From: an uncultured Lachnospiraceae bacterium
Lineage (GTDB): Bacteria > Bacillota > Clostridia > Lachnospirales > Lachnospiraceae
Reading direction: 5' to 3'
Length of the DNA: 61,745 nucleotides
NCBI GenBank assembly: GCA_910588285.1
Contig: CAJUQB010000016.1
Location: forward strand, 1 to 61,745
The first letter of the stretch is position 1, and the number at the start of each line of letters is the position of its first letter. The notes under the pieces were generated by a model that had not been told where the DNA came from, ran no database searches, and saw only the letters and a program-made list of their open reading frames with translations. The position numbers and the translations under genes are program-made. Of this stretch, positions 52,891-61,362 are shown in pieces.

Positions 52891-54295
52891 CTTAAATGAT
52901 ATTTTCTTTGCCCCCACGGAGAACAGCGCCCTGACTTATGAGCAGGTGCTGGAAGACGTGCAGCGCTACTTTTCCGAAAACCACGCCTCCACCATAGCCG
53001 GCGCCGGGGAAAATGATTCGGAACGCGCTGTCACTGTGTTAAAAGAGCTGATGGTGCAGTACCTGGTGAAACGCAAGTACACCATCAAGGGGTTTACCAC
53101 CGAGCAGCTGTGCGCCAGGCTTTATGAGGATATGGCCGGCTACTCCTTCTTAAAGAAATGGATCTACCAGCCCGGTGTGGAGGAGGTGAACATCAACGCC
53201 TACAACGATATCGAGGTCATCATGAACAGCGGGCGCAGCATCAAGATCCCGGACCGGTTTTCCTCCCCCCAGCACGCCATTGACGTGGTACGGCGTATGC
53301 TGAACGCCTGCGGCATGGTCATTGACGACACCATGCCCTCGGTCATCGGCTTCCTGGACAAGAACATCCGCATCTCTGTGGATAAGACGCCCATCGTGGA
53401 TTCGGAAGTGGGGATCAATGCCTCCATCCGTATCGTCAACCAGAACACGGTGTCCGAGGAAAAGCTCCTGGATTCCGGGAGCGCCACGCCGGAGATGCTC
53501 CATTTCCTGACCGCCTGCATCCGCTACGGGGTTTCTGTGTGCATTGCCGGCTCCACCGGTTCCGGGAAGACCACCATCATGGCATGGCTCTTATCCAATG
53601 TGCCCAACAACCGCCGCCTCATCACCATAGAGGAAGGCAGCCGGGAGTTTGACCTGGTGAAACGGGATGAAGACGGGAATATTTTAAATTCCGTGGTCCA
53701 CCTGCTCACAAGGCCCCACGAAAACCCGTCCATGAACATCAACCAGGACTTCCTCCTGGAGCGTGTCCTGCGGAAACACCCGGACGTGATCGGCGTGGGC
53801 GAGATGCGGTCGGCGGCAGAGAGCCTGTCGGCGGCGGAAAGCTCCCGTACCGGCCATACGGTCTGCACCACCATCCACTCCAACTCCTGCGAGAGCACCT
53901 ACCGGCGTATGATGACCCTTGCCAAGCGGAAGTACAGCATGGACGATTCCATCCTAATGCAGATCATGGTGGAGGCGTACCCTGTGGTGGTGTTCACCAA
54001 GCAGCTGGAGGACCGCTCCCGGAAGATCATGGAGATCATCGAAGGGGAGGATTACCTGGACGGGAAGCTGATGTACCGTCCCCTTTATAAATATGAGGTG
54101 GTGGACAACGTGACCGATGAACATGGGGCCGCCCATGTGGTAGGCCGCCACCGCAAGATGGGCGCCATGTCCGAGACACTGAAAAAACGGCTGCTGGACA
54201 ACGGCATCTCCCACAAGGAACTGCAGGAATTTTTAGACAGCGCCCCTCCCCGTAAAGGGGCTTTGGGGAAACAGCCGCCAGGAAAGGAGGTGTAG
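52883..54295 (+). CDS. cpaF: CpaF/TadA secretion ATPase
   Basis: 470 residues. An N-terminal helical domain precedes the type II/IV secretion ATPase core with Walker A GSTGSGKT (about 223-230), the Asp box ITIEEGSREFDL, Walker B IGVGEMRSAAE and the His box HTVCTTIHSNS. It drives pilin assembly. ATG 52883 has GGGAGG at 9 nt and lies within the end of cpaE. Full length. Confidence 0.93.
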   Translation: MNNLNDIFFAPTENSALTYEQVLEDVQRYFSENHASTIAGAGENDSERAVTVLKELMVQYLVKRKYTIKGFTTEQLCARLYEDMAGYSFLKKWIYQPGVEEVNINAYNDIEVIMNSGRSIKIPDRFSSPQHAIDVVRRMLNACGMVIDDTMPSVIGFLDKNIRISVDKTPIVDSEVGINASIRIVNQNTVSEEKLLDSGSATPEMLHFLTACIRYGVSVCIAGSTGSGKTTIMAWLLSNVPNNRRLITIEEGSREFDLVKRDEDGNILNSVVHLLTRPHENPSMNINQDFLLERVLRKHPDVIGVGEMRSAAESLSAAESSRTGHTVCTTIHSNSCESTYRRMMTLAKRKYSMDDSILMQIMVEAYPVVVFTKQLEDRSRKIMEIIEGEDYLDGKLMYRPLYKYEVVDNVTDEHGAAHVVGRHRKMGAMSETLKKRLLDNGISHKELQEFLDSAPPRKGALGKQPPGKEV

Positions 54296-54298
54296 GCA

Positions 54299-55231
54299 TT
54301 GCACTGGATCTATCTTATCTGTTTTACCCTGCTGAGTGCTGGGCTTCTGGCTCTTTTCCAAGTGCGGCCGCGGGACTTTACGGACGTTATCTTCAACACC
54401 GGGAGAAAGACCGCCACCCTGTCGGATGAGCTGAACGTACTCATGGGGACGCCGGCCAGGGGATTTTTCAACCAGGACTATGAGATCCGGCAGATCTTAA
54501 AGGACACCGGGCGGGCTGACCGCTATGAGGCAGTCACCCGGCTGACCCTGATCCTTTTTGCGGTAGGGGCAGTGCTGGCGCTGCTGATCGGCAACGTGTA
54601 CCTGGTCCCCATTTTAGGCATAGGCTTTTCCCTGGTGCCCATATGGTATCTGCGCAGCACGGCGGCCAGCTATAAGAAACATCTGAACGAGGAGCTGGAG
54701 ACCGCCATCTCCATCGTCACCACGTCCTACCTGCGGACGGAGGACCTGCTGCGCTCTGTAAGGGAAAACCTGCCTTACATCAATGAGCCGATAAAAGCAA
54801 ACTTTGAGGCATTCGTATATGAGAGTGAGCTGATCAACGCCAACATGACCAGCGCCATCAACTCATTAAAGATGAAGATACCCAACCGGGTGTTCCATGA
54901 GTGGGCCAATATCCTGATCCAGTGCCAGTCGGACCGTTCCATGAAAAATACGCTGCCTACCATTGTGCAGAAATTTTCCGATGTGCGCGTGGTGCAGTCG
55001 GAACTGGAGGCCATGATGCAGGGGCCCAGACGGGAAGCCATCACCATGATGTTCCTGGTGATCGCCAACGTGCCCCTGCTGTATTTCCTCAACAAGGACT
55101 GGTTCCATACCCTGATCTACACCACGCCGGGAAAGATCGCCCTGGCCATATGCGCAGCCATCATCCTGTTCGCCTTCACGCAGATCATGAAGCTGAGCAG
55201 ACCCATTGAATACGGAGGTGACGGAACATGA
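54299..55231 (+). CDS. tadB: TadB-like platform protein
   Basis: 310 residues. An N-terminal helix (LICFTLLSAGLLALF), a central pair (about 80-120) and one or two helices near the C-terminus (LVIANVPLLYF, IALAICAAIILFAF). The cytosolic part has the T2SSF-like pattern ELETAISIVTTSYLRTEDLLRSV. TTG 54299 follows GGAGGTG. Overlaps the next gene by ATGA. Works with TadC as platform for CpaF. Confidence 0.82.
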   Translation: MHWIYLICFTLLSAGLLALFQVRPRDFTDVIFNTGRKTATLSDELNVLMGTPARGFFNQDYEIRQILKDTGRADRYEAVTRLTLILFAVGAVLALLIGNVYLVPILGIGFSLVPIWYLRSTAASYKKHLNEELETAISIVTTSYLRTEDLLRSVRENLPYINEPIKANFEAFVYESELINANMTSAINSLKMKIPNRVFHEWANILIQCQSDRSMKNTLPTIVQKFSDVRVVQSELEAMMQGPRREAITMMFLVIANVPLLYFLNKDWFHTLIYTTPGKIALAICAAIILFAFTQIMKLSRPIEYGGDGT

Positions 55232-56106
55232 CCCTGTTAACACTGACCGCCATTATCCTGTTCGGTTTTGCCACCTATAACCTGTCCACGGCCTTTGCGG
55301 ACATCCCCACCAGCAGGACATCCAAAATGATGATGCTGGCAAAGAAACAAAAGGGCGCTAAAAACGAACAGCTCCTTGATGTGTATATCACAAAGATCGC
55401 AAAGCTGCTTGCCCCTTACCTGCGCCTGGACCGGCTGAAACGGAACAAGCTGCAGGCGGCCCTTACCATCGCCGGGCTGGAACTGACACCGGAGGTATAC
55501 ACAGCCAGGGCCTGGGTAACTGCCGGGGCCGTAGGGCTTAGCGCCCTCCCCATGGCGTTCCTGATGCCGCTGTTTGTGCCGGTCCTGATCGGGACTGCCG
55601 TGGCGCTTTGGTTCTCCACCTATTATGCGGCTTTCGATTTTGTCAAAAAGCGGCGCAGGCTCATAGAGGCGGAAATCCCCCGTTTTGCCCTGACCATCGG
55701 GCAGAACCTGGAGAATGACCGGGATGTATTAAAGATACTCACCTCTTACCGCAGAGTGGCCGGCCGGGACTTCGGGGCGGAGCTGGACCAGACCATTGCG
55801 GACATGAAGACCGGCAATTATGAAAACGCCCTCATCCGCTTTGAAACCCGTATCGGGAGCCCCATGCTCTCGGATGTGGTGCGGGGGCTGGTGGGCGTCC
55901 TGCGCGGGGATGACCAGCGGATGTATTTTAAGATGATCTGCTTTGACATGCGCCAGATCGAACAGAACAACCTGAAAAAAGAGGCAGCTAAGCGGCCCAA
56001 AAAGATCCAGCGTTACTCCATGATGATGCTGATCTGTATCATGATCATTTACCTGGTTGTCCTTTGCACGGAAGTGTTAAGCTCCCTTGGCGCCTTCTTT
56101 GGATAA
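55228..56106 (+). CDS. tadC: TadC-like platform protein
   Basis: 292 residues. Helices at about 2-20, 93-130 and 265-285 frame a cytosolic T2SSF domain (EIPRFALTIGQNLENDRDVLKILTSY, DMKTGNYENALIRFETRIGSPMLSDVVRGLVGV). It partners TadB. The next genes in the operon are a basic peptide and the pilin. Confidence 0.82.
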   Translation: MTLLTLTAIILFGFATYNLSTAFADIPTSRTSKMMMLAKKQKGAKNEQLLDVYITKIAKLLAPYLRLDRLKRNKLQAALTIAGLELTPEVYTARAWVTAGAVGLSALPMAFLMPLFVPVLIGTAVALWFSTYYAAFDFVKKRRRLIEAEIPRFALTIGQNLENDRDVLKILTSYRRVAGRDFGAELDQTIADMKTGNYENALIRFETRIGSPMLSDVVRGLVGVLRGDDQRMYFKMICFDMRQIEQNNLKKEAAKRPKKIQRYSMMMLICIMIIYLVVLCTEVLSSLGAFFG

Positions 56107-56262
56107 GGGCAGGACAGCTTTTTGACACAGGCTCTTCACAGAGCCATTTTACGGAAAAAGGAGGCAGCAGCTTGTACACCAGCGGCTTTTCTTAACATCC
56201 GGCAGCAGTCCGACAGACAGCGCCGTCCTGCCATGGCAGGCGGAATACAGACAGGAGTTGCC

Positions 56263-56412
56263 ATGAACAAACACAGAAAACATACCCTGCCGTCACTGGC
56301 AGAGGCAGAAAAACAGCGGTTCCACCGGCTGATCCGGCAGAAGCCCGCTCCTTACCCGGCCAGGCCCCATAGCAGAAAGAGCAGACGGAGAAGACCTGCC
56401 CGGCGGCCTTGA
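56263..56412 (+). CDS. Small arginine-rich protein
   Basis: 49 residues: MNKHRKHTLPSLAEAEKQRF followed by a very basic end (HSRKSRRRRPARRP). ATG 56263 has GGAG at 6 nt. A longer frame upstream (from TTG 56122) lacks a good site. Function unknown. Confidence 0.45.
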   Translation: MNKHRKHTLPSLAEAEKQRFHRLIRQKPAPYPARPHSRKSRRRRPARRP

Positions 56413-56465
56413 AAGGCAGCAGCGTTTCCCTGTAACCAGACATTATATGAAGTAGGAGGTTTTCC

Positions 56466-56687
56466 ATGAGAAAAATCACGAATTGTATCTGCAACAAAGC
56501 AAACCATTTCATCAACCGTGCCCGGATGGCGGTATCCAACCAGCGTGGGGATTTCTATATCTCGGATGCCGTGAAGATCATCATTGCCGTAGTGCTGGGT
56601 GCCCTGCTGCTGGCGGCCTTGACCCTGATCTTCAATGATACGGTCATTCCCAGGATCACACGGGAGATTGAAGGGCTGTTTGGTTAA
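56466..56687 (+). CDS. Flp-like pilin (DUF6133-like)
   Basis: 73 residues. A 26-residue positively charged leader ends in NQRGD, followed by FYISDAVKIIIAVVLGALLL, a pilin-type helix with an aspartate near +5. A short tail follows. Small size, leader and location at the end of the Tad operon mark it as the likely major pilin. I associate it with DUF6133. ATG has AGGAGG in front. Confidence 0.78.
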   Translation: MRKITNCICNKANHFINRARMAVSNQRGDFYISDAVKIIIAVVLGALLLAALTLIFNDTVIPRITREIEGLFG

Positions 56688-56708
56688 AAAAACTGAATAA
56701 AAGTTTTA

Positions 56709-56748
56709 GGGTCAGACCGCAGAATTATGCGTCTGGCCCTCCTTTTTT
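56709..56748 (+). terminator. Terminator of the Tad operon
   Basis: GGGTCAGAC (56709-56717) pairs with GTCTGGCCC (56731-56739) with one G-U, extended by an inner CGCA/TGCG stem, and followed by six T. It lies 22 nt after the pilin stop codon. Confidence 0.88.
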
Positions 56749-56863
56749 ATTTGTATAGAAATCTTTTGAAAGAAATGATTGGATTTTATAAAAATTTTAG
56801 AAATTTCCAGTTCAAGTTGGCCATTCAAGGTTTAAGAAAAGAGCATAAGAGAGGTGAAAGAAA

Positions 56864-57214
56864 TTGAATCAACAACATTGTAATATTTATCCCTTTTTAA
56901 AAGCGGTACATGGATGCTGGCATAATGCATTATTTATCAAGTGCGAGCATACAGTTTGTCCTCATGGCCAGTCTCCACCCTGCGGAGGATTCCTGATGGC
57001 TGTGGATGCGGACGGTTCCCCCATCCTTATGCCTGCCAAAATCTTCAAGCAGATAGCCGGGGAGTCCATCGAACCGGAAGAGTGCCGGGCTGTCCTGGGA
57101 AAGCAGACCTTTGAGACTGTATATGGCCTGTATATTGAGTGGCACACCGTATCTTCCACGGACTGCCCGCTATGGGAACTCTGCCAGACTTCCCACCAAT
57201 ACTGCTGCCTTTAA
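56864..57214 (+). CDS. Small cysteine-rich unknown protein
   Basis: 116 residues from TTG 56864 (GAGGTG at 7 nt). Ten Cys residues (CWHNALFIKCEHTVC, PPCGG, TDCPLWELC, QYCCL) suggest metal binding. No membrane segment. Not recognised. Precedes the zinc-finger protein, with which it may be co-transcribed. Confidence 0.5.
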   Translation: MNQQHCNIYPFLKAVHGCWHNALFIKCEHTVCPHGQSPPCGGFLMAVDADGSPILMPAKIFKQIAGESIEPEECRAVLGKQTFETVYGLYIEWHTVSSTDCPLWELCQTSHQYCCL

Positions 57215-57265
57215 AATATGGGAGACAAACAAAGCTGCCCTGGATGGCAGGAACGGAGGTGACCA

Positions 57266-57682
57266 ATGAAAAACATGAAGAAATATAACTTAAAATGCCC
57301 TTACTGCGGCGCCCCGGCCATCTGCCGGCCTGCCAGTTCCGTCTACGGAGCGGATACTATTGACCGGGGGAGCTATCTGTATGTCTGCTCCCGCTGGCCT
57401 GCCTGTGACTCCTATGTGAGCGCCCATAAAAAAGACCGGAAACCTATGGGAACCATGGCAAACCGCAGCCTGCGCCAAAAACGCATCCTGGCGCACCAGG
57501 CTTTAAAACGACTACAGAAAGAACGGCATATGAACAAATGGGCCGCCTATGTATGGCTCCAGGCAAAGCTGGGCCTTGATGAAAGCCAGGCCCATATCGG
57601 CATGTTTTCAGAACAGATGTGTGAGAAAGTCATTTCCCTGTGCCGTCCACCTGTAAAGCCTGGCGGCGGCATGGCGGCCTGA
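57266..57682 (+). CDS. DUF3268-type zinc-finger protein
   Basis: 138 residues. CPYCGAPAICRPAS (about 11-24) and VCSRWPACDSYVSAH (about 41-55) are the four-cysteine topoisomerase-like zinc finger of DUF3268. The remainder is a helical basic domain (RSLRQKRILAHQALKRLQKE). Probably binds single-stranded DNA or RNA. ATG has GGAGG. Confidence 0.75.
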   Translation: MKNMKKYNLKCPYCGAPAICRPASSVYGADTIDRGSYLYVCSRWPACDSYVSAHKKDRKPMGTMANRSLRQKRILAHQALKRLQKERHMNKWAAYVWLQAKLGLDESQAHIGMFSEQMCEKVISLCRPPVKPGGGMAA

Positions 57683-57698
57683 AAAGAGGTGAGCATTT

Positions 57699-58277
57699 AT
57701 GAAACAAAATATTCCCTTGACCAGTGAACAACAAAAGTTAGTGGAAACCCACTTATATATCGTCAACTGGGTCATGAGCGAAAGTATTCATGTTCATAAA
57801 AACATCTATGGTTTTGAATACGAGGATCTGTATCAAGAAGGATGTATCTGGCTGTGTTATGCTGCAACTACTTATAATCCTGAACGCTCCCAGTTTTCCA
57901 CTTATGCCAAACGGATTGTATGCAATGGTCTGTTCTCCTACTGCAGACAGATGCACTCCAGACAGAGCCACTTTACTTATTTTGCCGTAGACAAGCAAGG
58001 AAATCTGTTGGCTAACGGAGAACCGTATGTTTTAGTGGATGATTTTGATATCCAGATAAATATGATAGAAACCCTTGACCTTCTGGCATACGCCGAAAAG
58101 AAATACCAGGGTGTGACAAAGCTTGGAATCGAGGCCCTGAAGCTGAAACTGAAAGGCATGAGCGTTTCCGAGATTGCCGGCCTGTACCATGTGCCGCCGC
58201 CCCATGTGGGCGCATGGATCTCCCGTGCCACCCAGAAGCTCAGGAAAGACACGCCTTTCTTATCAGGGCTTTTATGA
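57699..58277 (+). CDS. Element-encoded sigma-70 family factor
   Basis: 192 residues. Region 2 is clear: YEDLYQEGCIWLCYAATTYNPERSQFSTYAKRIVCNGLFSYCR (about residues 42-84). Region 4 is a helix-turn-helix of the type GMSVSEIAGLYHVPPPHVGAWISRATQKL. It lacks region 1.1 and resembles short SigH/SigI-like factors. It is the obvious candidate for recognising the unusual TTGGCAC promoters of this element; this is not proven. The start has AGAGGTG. Confidence 0.85.
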   Translation: MKQNIPLTSEQQKLVETHLYIVNWVMSESIHVHKNIYGFEYEDLYQEGCIWLCYAATTYNPERSQFSTYAKRIVCNGLFSYCRQMHSRQSHFTYFAVDKQGNLLANGEPYVLVDDFDIQINMIETLDLLAYAEKKYQGVTKLGIEALKLKLKGMSVSEIAGLYHVPPPHVGAWISRATQKLRKDTPFLSGLL

Positions 58278-58327
58278 CTGCCGCCGCAGACAGCCTTCTA
58301 TACTACAGGAAAACAGGAGGATTTTTT

Positions 58328-59023
58328 ATGATGCTGAAAACACTTTACACCGCTGTCGGCCGCTTTGAGCGCAGGACAAACGGATGCCGGCGCTACTGCC
58401 CTGTTATCGTCCTTGGGGGAAAAGAATATATGGTCGATATGCAGGAAATGATCATCTGGAGCTGCCTGAACTGGCGTATCGCCCGTATGGAAGAAATCGG
58501 GCGCCTCTACACGGCGACTTTACCGGTACAGAAGGATATCGTAAACCGCTCCTGGAAGGACTGCGTGGAGCGGCTCCTGACACGGGGCCTGCTGATCTGT
58601 GGGAAAGGGGAAACGGAATATGATGCCCTTTATGACCTGCTCTCTTCCATGTACATCATCCCCACGGACGGTTCCAGCTTTCTAAGGGTCCTGTCTTTCC
58701 TGAAGCTGACCCTTATAAACCATGTGCCGTTTTCCTCTGCCAGAAAACTCTTCCGCCATGACCAGCGTACCGAAAACGAAAAACAGGTCATGGCCCTTGC
58801 AAAGCAGGCCCTGCTCTCCACCGCAGAACTGATCCGGTGCATGGAAAAGGATATCCGCGCCCTCCCTACAGAGGAAAGCATCCTGGAAGGGCTCTATGAC
58901 GATGCGGACACTACCAGCGACAACATCAGCTGCATGATGCGCCTCTCCCCCAAAAGCAAGGCCGTTACGCTTGCAGTCGCAAACCTGTACCTGCGCCAGC
59001 AGATTATTTTTGAAAGGATATGA
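58328..59023 (+). CDS. Unknown conserved element protein
   Basis: 231 residues: MMLKTLYTAVGRFERRTNGC, then a helical body (GRLYTATLPVQKDIVNRSWKDCVERLLTRGLL) and no membrane helix. The middle resembles a winged helix. ATG 58328 has AGGAGG in front; longer frames overlap the sigma gene. Follows the sigma factor by 50 nt and could be its regulator, which is inference. Confidence 0.55.
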   Translation: MMLKTLYTAVGRFERRTNGCRRYCPVIVLGGKEYMVDMQEMIIWSCLNWRIARMEEIGRLYTATLPVQKDIVNRSWKDCVERLLTRGLLICGKGETEYDALYDLLSSMYIIPTDGSSFLRVLSFLKLTLINHVPFSSARKLFRHDQRTENEKQVMALAKQALLSTAELIRCMEKDIRALPTEESILEGLYDDADTTSDNISCMMRLSPKSKAVTLAVANLYLRQQIIFERI

Positions 59024-59029
59024 TATCAC

Positions 59030-59557
59030 ATGGAACAATGGTTGAACGCCCCTTTTACCCTCCGGCTGAAAGTTTTTCTGATCCTGTTTATGGGGATCGG
59101 CAGCCTTTTCATCGCTGCCATTGTATTTTTCCTCTCTCATGACCGGCTTTTGCTGGTTTTAAGCGGCATCATCTTCAGCGGCTGTCTGTTCCGCAGTGCC
59201 GGGCTCCTGGTCGTGCTCCTGCGTGGGGATTATGAAACCATCACGGGGATCTGTACCGCCGTTTCCTCTCTGCCCTTACGCAGGTATCGCAAAATAGAGC
59301 TTACCGACAGCCAGGGAGCCGCCATCATCCTGCTTTTGGGAAAACAGGTGAAGATAAAACCGGGCGGGTGTTACTGCTTTTACTTCCGGAAATCCTCCCG
59401 CCCATCCCTGGGCAGCGAATACCTGGATGCCTCCCTCTCCACGGATCTGTTTTTAGGCTACGATTCCAGCCTGCCCGGAAACCTGCTCGAAGTCAAAGAC
59501 TCCGCCGCAAGCAACGAATCATCAAACTTGGAACACTCCAACGAGCGGAGCCTTTGA
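59030..59557 (+). CDS. Small two-helix membrane protein
   Basis: 175 residues. Two helices (about 13-35 and 40-62) are followed by a soluble domain with repeated hydrophobic strands (GGCYCFYFRKSS). ATG lies 6 nt after the previous stop, so the two genes are coupled. Not recognised. Confidence 0.5.
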   Translation: MEQWLNAPFTLRLKVFLILFMGIGSLFIAAIVFFLSHDRLLLVLSGIIFSGCLFRSAGLLVVLLRGDYETITGICTAVSSLPLRRYRKIELTDSQGAAIILLLGKQVKIKPGGCYCFYFRKSSRPSLGSEYLDASLSTDLFLGYDSSLPGNLLEVKDSAASNESSNLEHSNERSL

Positions 59558-59755
59558 CCCTCGCGGCAGTCGCCAAATGCCTGCAAGCAGTCACTTGACT
59601 CGTTGCCCGCGGGAATAAAAAATCAGGGTACTGCAGAATAAAGGCAGCCTGATCCCTGTTTATAGATAGGAAGCCCTGTGTGCAGTCTCCGGGGCATCCG
59701 GCTACAAGATATTGTATTTTGCCACTCCAAAATTCTATATATAGCGTTTATGAAC

Positions 59756-59784
59756 TTGACATCCACCAGATATAGTGTTATACT
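59756..59784 (+). promoter_or_regulatory. Consensus promoter of the ssb operon
   Basis: TTGACA (59756-59761) and TATACT (59779-59784) lie 17 nt apart. The leader of about 190 nt contains a strong terminator before the ssb start. This is a housekeeping-type promoter, unlike the TTGGCAC promoters. The rest of the 59558-59978 gap holds a minus-strand-oriented ATCAGG/CCTGAT hairpin near 59622-59656 and no gene. Confidence 0.82.
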
Positions 59785-59887
59785 TACTTTGTAATTGATT
59801 TTTGTGCGTATCCTTTCAGGATTGCAGGCAGGTTTGTCTGTACGGCGGTGAAGACATCGCATTGCACACGCTGTTAAGTTTGTATAC

Positions 59888-59944
59888 AAGTGTCAGTGGT
59901 ATTACTGCGCCCGTTTGGGCCGGGTTCCCGCTGGCACTTTTTTT
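59888..59944 (+). terminator. Leader terminator/attenuator of the ssb operon
   Basis: AAGTGTCAGTGG (59888-59899) pairs with CCGCTGGCACTT (59928-59939) including two G-U pairs; GCCC/GGGC forms an inner stem. T7 follows. It sits 35 nt before the ssb start codon, well downstream of the promoter, so expression needs read-through or antitermination. Confidence 0.8.
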
Positions 59945-59978
59945 ATAGATAACAAGGCCAGTGGCAGAAAGGAGTGTT

Positions 59979-60389
59979 ATGGCACAGATTTTTGCATTTG
60001 GACGTGTGGAGAATGACCTGGCCCCCAAAAAGAGCCAGAAGGATTCCACCTATGTCTGTTTCGGTTTTACCGAGCAGATAGGCAAAGGGCAGTTCCAGTA
60101 TTACCAGGTATGGGCATGGGAGGATGAAGTATCCCGCCTGATCCGGCTTGGCGTCAAAAAGGACAGCCGGCTGTGGATCACCGGCACACAGCAGCTGGTA
60201 GACTGTACCGTGGAACACGGAAAGGAACGGACAAAAATCCTGAAGGTCTATCTTTCCAATTTCGGATTTCTTCCGGGCCGCATCCCCAAAGAAAGCTCCA
60301 CTGATTTTCCAGATGACCCTGAGACAGCGGCCGCCGCCCCTCCCTCTGTGGAGGTACTTGACGGGGAACGTGAGTCTCTGCCGGAATGA
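59979..60389 (+). CDS. ssb: Single-stranded DNA-binding protein (OB fold)
   Basis: 136 residues. MAQIFAFGRVENDLAPKKSQ followed by YVCFGFTEQIGK and YYQVWAWEDEVSRLI is an OB-fold of the SSB type, close to those carried by conjugative elements. The C-terminus is acidic (DGERESLPE) but lacks the DDDIPF end. It would protect transferred single strands. ATG 59979 has AAAGGAG; spacing is short. Confidence 0.82.
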   Translation: MAQIFAFGRVENDLAPKKSQKDSTYVCFGFTEQIGKGQFQYYQVWAWEDEVSRLIRLGVKKDSRLWITGTQQLVDCTVEHGKERTKILKVYLSNFGFLPGRIPKESSTDFPDDPETAAAAPPSVEVLDGERESLPE

Positions 60390-60516
60390 ATCCCGTTCCG
60401 GCGCTAAAAGAGGAACCCTGTCGGTTTTTCAGAATGAACCTGAAATGCCGGCATGGTTCCTCTTTTTTTGTGCATGCAGGTTACTTTCAACAACAGCAAA
60501 GAAAGGAAGGTTAAAA

Positions 60517-61329
60517 ATGAAGAGTGACAAAGCCCTTTGGGGCAGCATCAGCATCCTGATCGGTGCAGTCATCGCTATACTGGCACTCATAAGGGGGCCC
60601 TGGCAGACATGGTCCCTGATCGGGGTATTCACCCTCTGGGGGCTGTGGGTTGTAACAGTGCTTTTACGGCCGTACATGCAGCAGACGAAACGCCGCAGGA
60701 TGCGTGAACAGCTTGCAAAGAAACGTCTGGCGGAAGGGATCGCTCCCTCCCAGCCTATGGGGATTCCAACTATGGAGGCCCCGGAAACGGAACTGCTCCT
60801 GCTCCGTCATGTCAACCACCGGATCTCCGCCTATCTTCGGGCGGTTTATCCTGACGTGCGCTGGGAGTGGTGCGAAAAGAACCCTGAAAAACTGGCGCTG
60901 GCAGGAGGGACCGGGCGCATCCGCCTTTATGGGATCCCGGATTTTGACCATGCTGATGTATGCATGGACCAGAGCGCCGGCATCACCTGTAACATGTTAA
61001 AGATCGTTCCTCTCTCGGAAGCCGGAGGCGGCGAACCGGAAGATACCGTCCCGCCCAACAAGCAGCCGGTAGACCCTCAGATCTGGTATGAGGTCCAGGG
61101 CCGGAAAGTCCTGGAGGCTCTTGTGGCAGACTTGAATTCCCGCGGCCACAGCCGTCTCACGATCCACGAAGACGGCGATATCTGCGTCGAGGAGGACACG
61201 GAGGAGGTGGCAAAAGAACACCTTGCCGGCTTTCCGGAAAAGACGTACTGGCCCCGGCTTCAGCAGGTTTTTGAACGCAACGGCCTGGCGGCTGAGGTCA
61301 CGGCAAAGGGCATCCAGATTTCCTGGTAA
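60517..61329 (+). CDS. Membrane protein with large cytosolic domain, unknown
   Basis: 270 residues. Two helices (about 8-25 and 32-52) are followed by a basic stretch (QQTKRRRMREQLAKKRLAEG) and a soluble domain of about 190 residues (WEWCEKNPEKLALAGGTGRIRLYGIPDFDHADVCMD). ATG 60517 follows GGAAGG. Not recognised. Lies in the ssb operon. Confidence 0.55.
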   Translation: MKSDKALWGSISILIGAVIAILALIRGPWQTWSLIGVFTLWGLWVVTVLLRPYMQQTKRRRMREQLAKKRLAEGIAPSQPMGIPTMEAPETELLLLRHVNHRISAYLRAVYPDVRWEWCEKNPEKLALAGGTGRIRLYGIPDFDHADVCMDQSAGITCNMLKIVPLSEAGGGEPEDTVPPNKQPVDPQIWYEVQGRKVLEALVADLNSRGHSRLTIHEDGDICVEEDTEEVAKEHLAGFPEKTYWPRLQQVFERNGLAAEVTAKGIQISW

Positions 61330-61362
61330 TCCCACACACAACAAGAAAGGAGTTGAACACGA

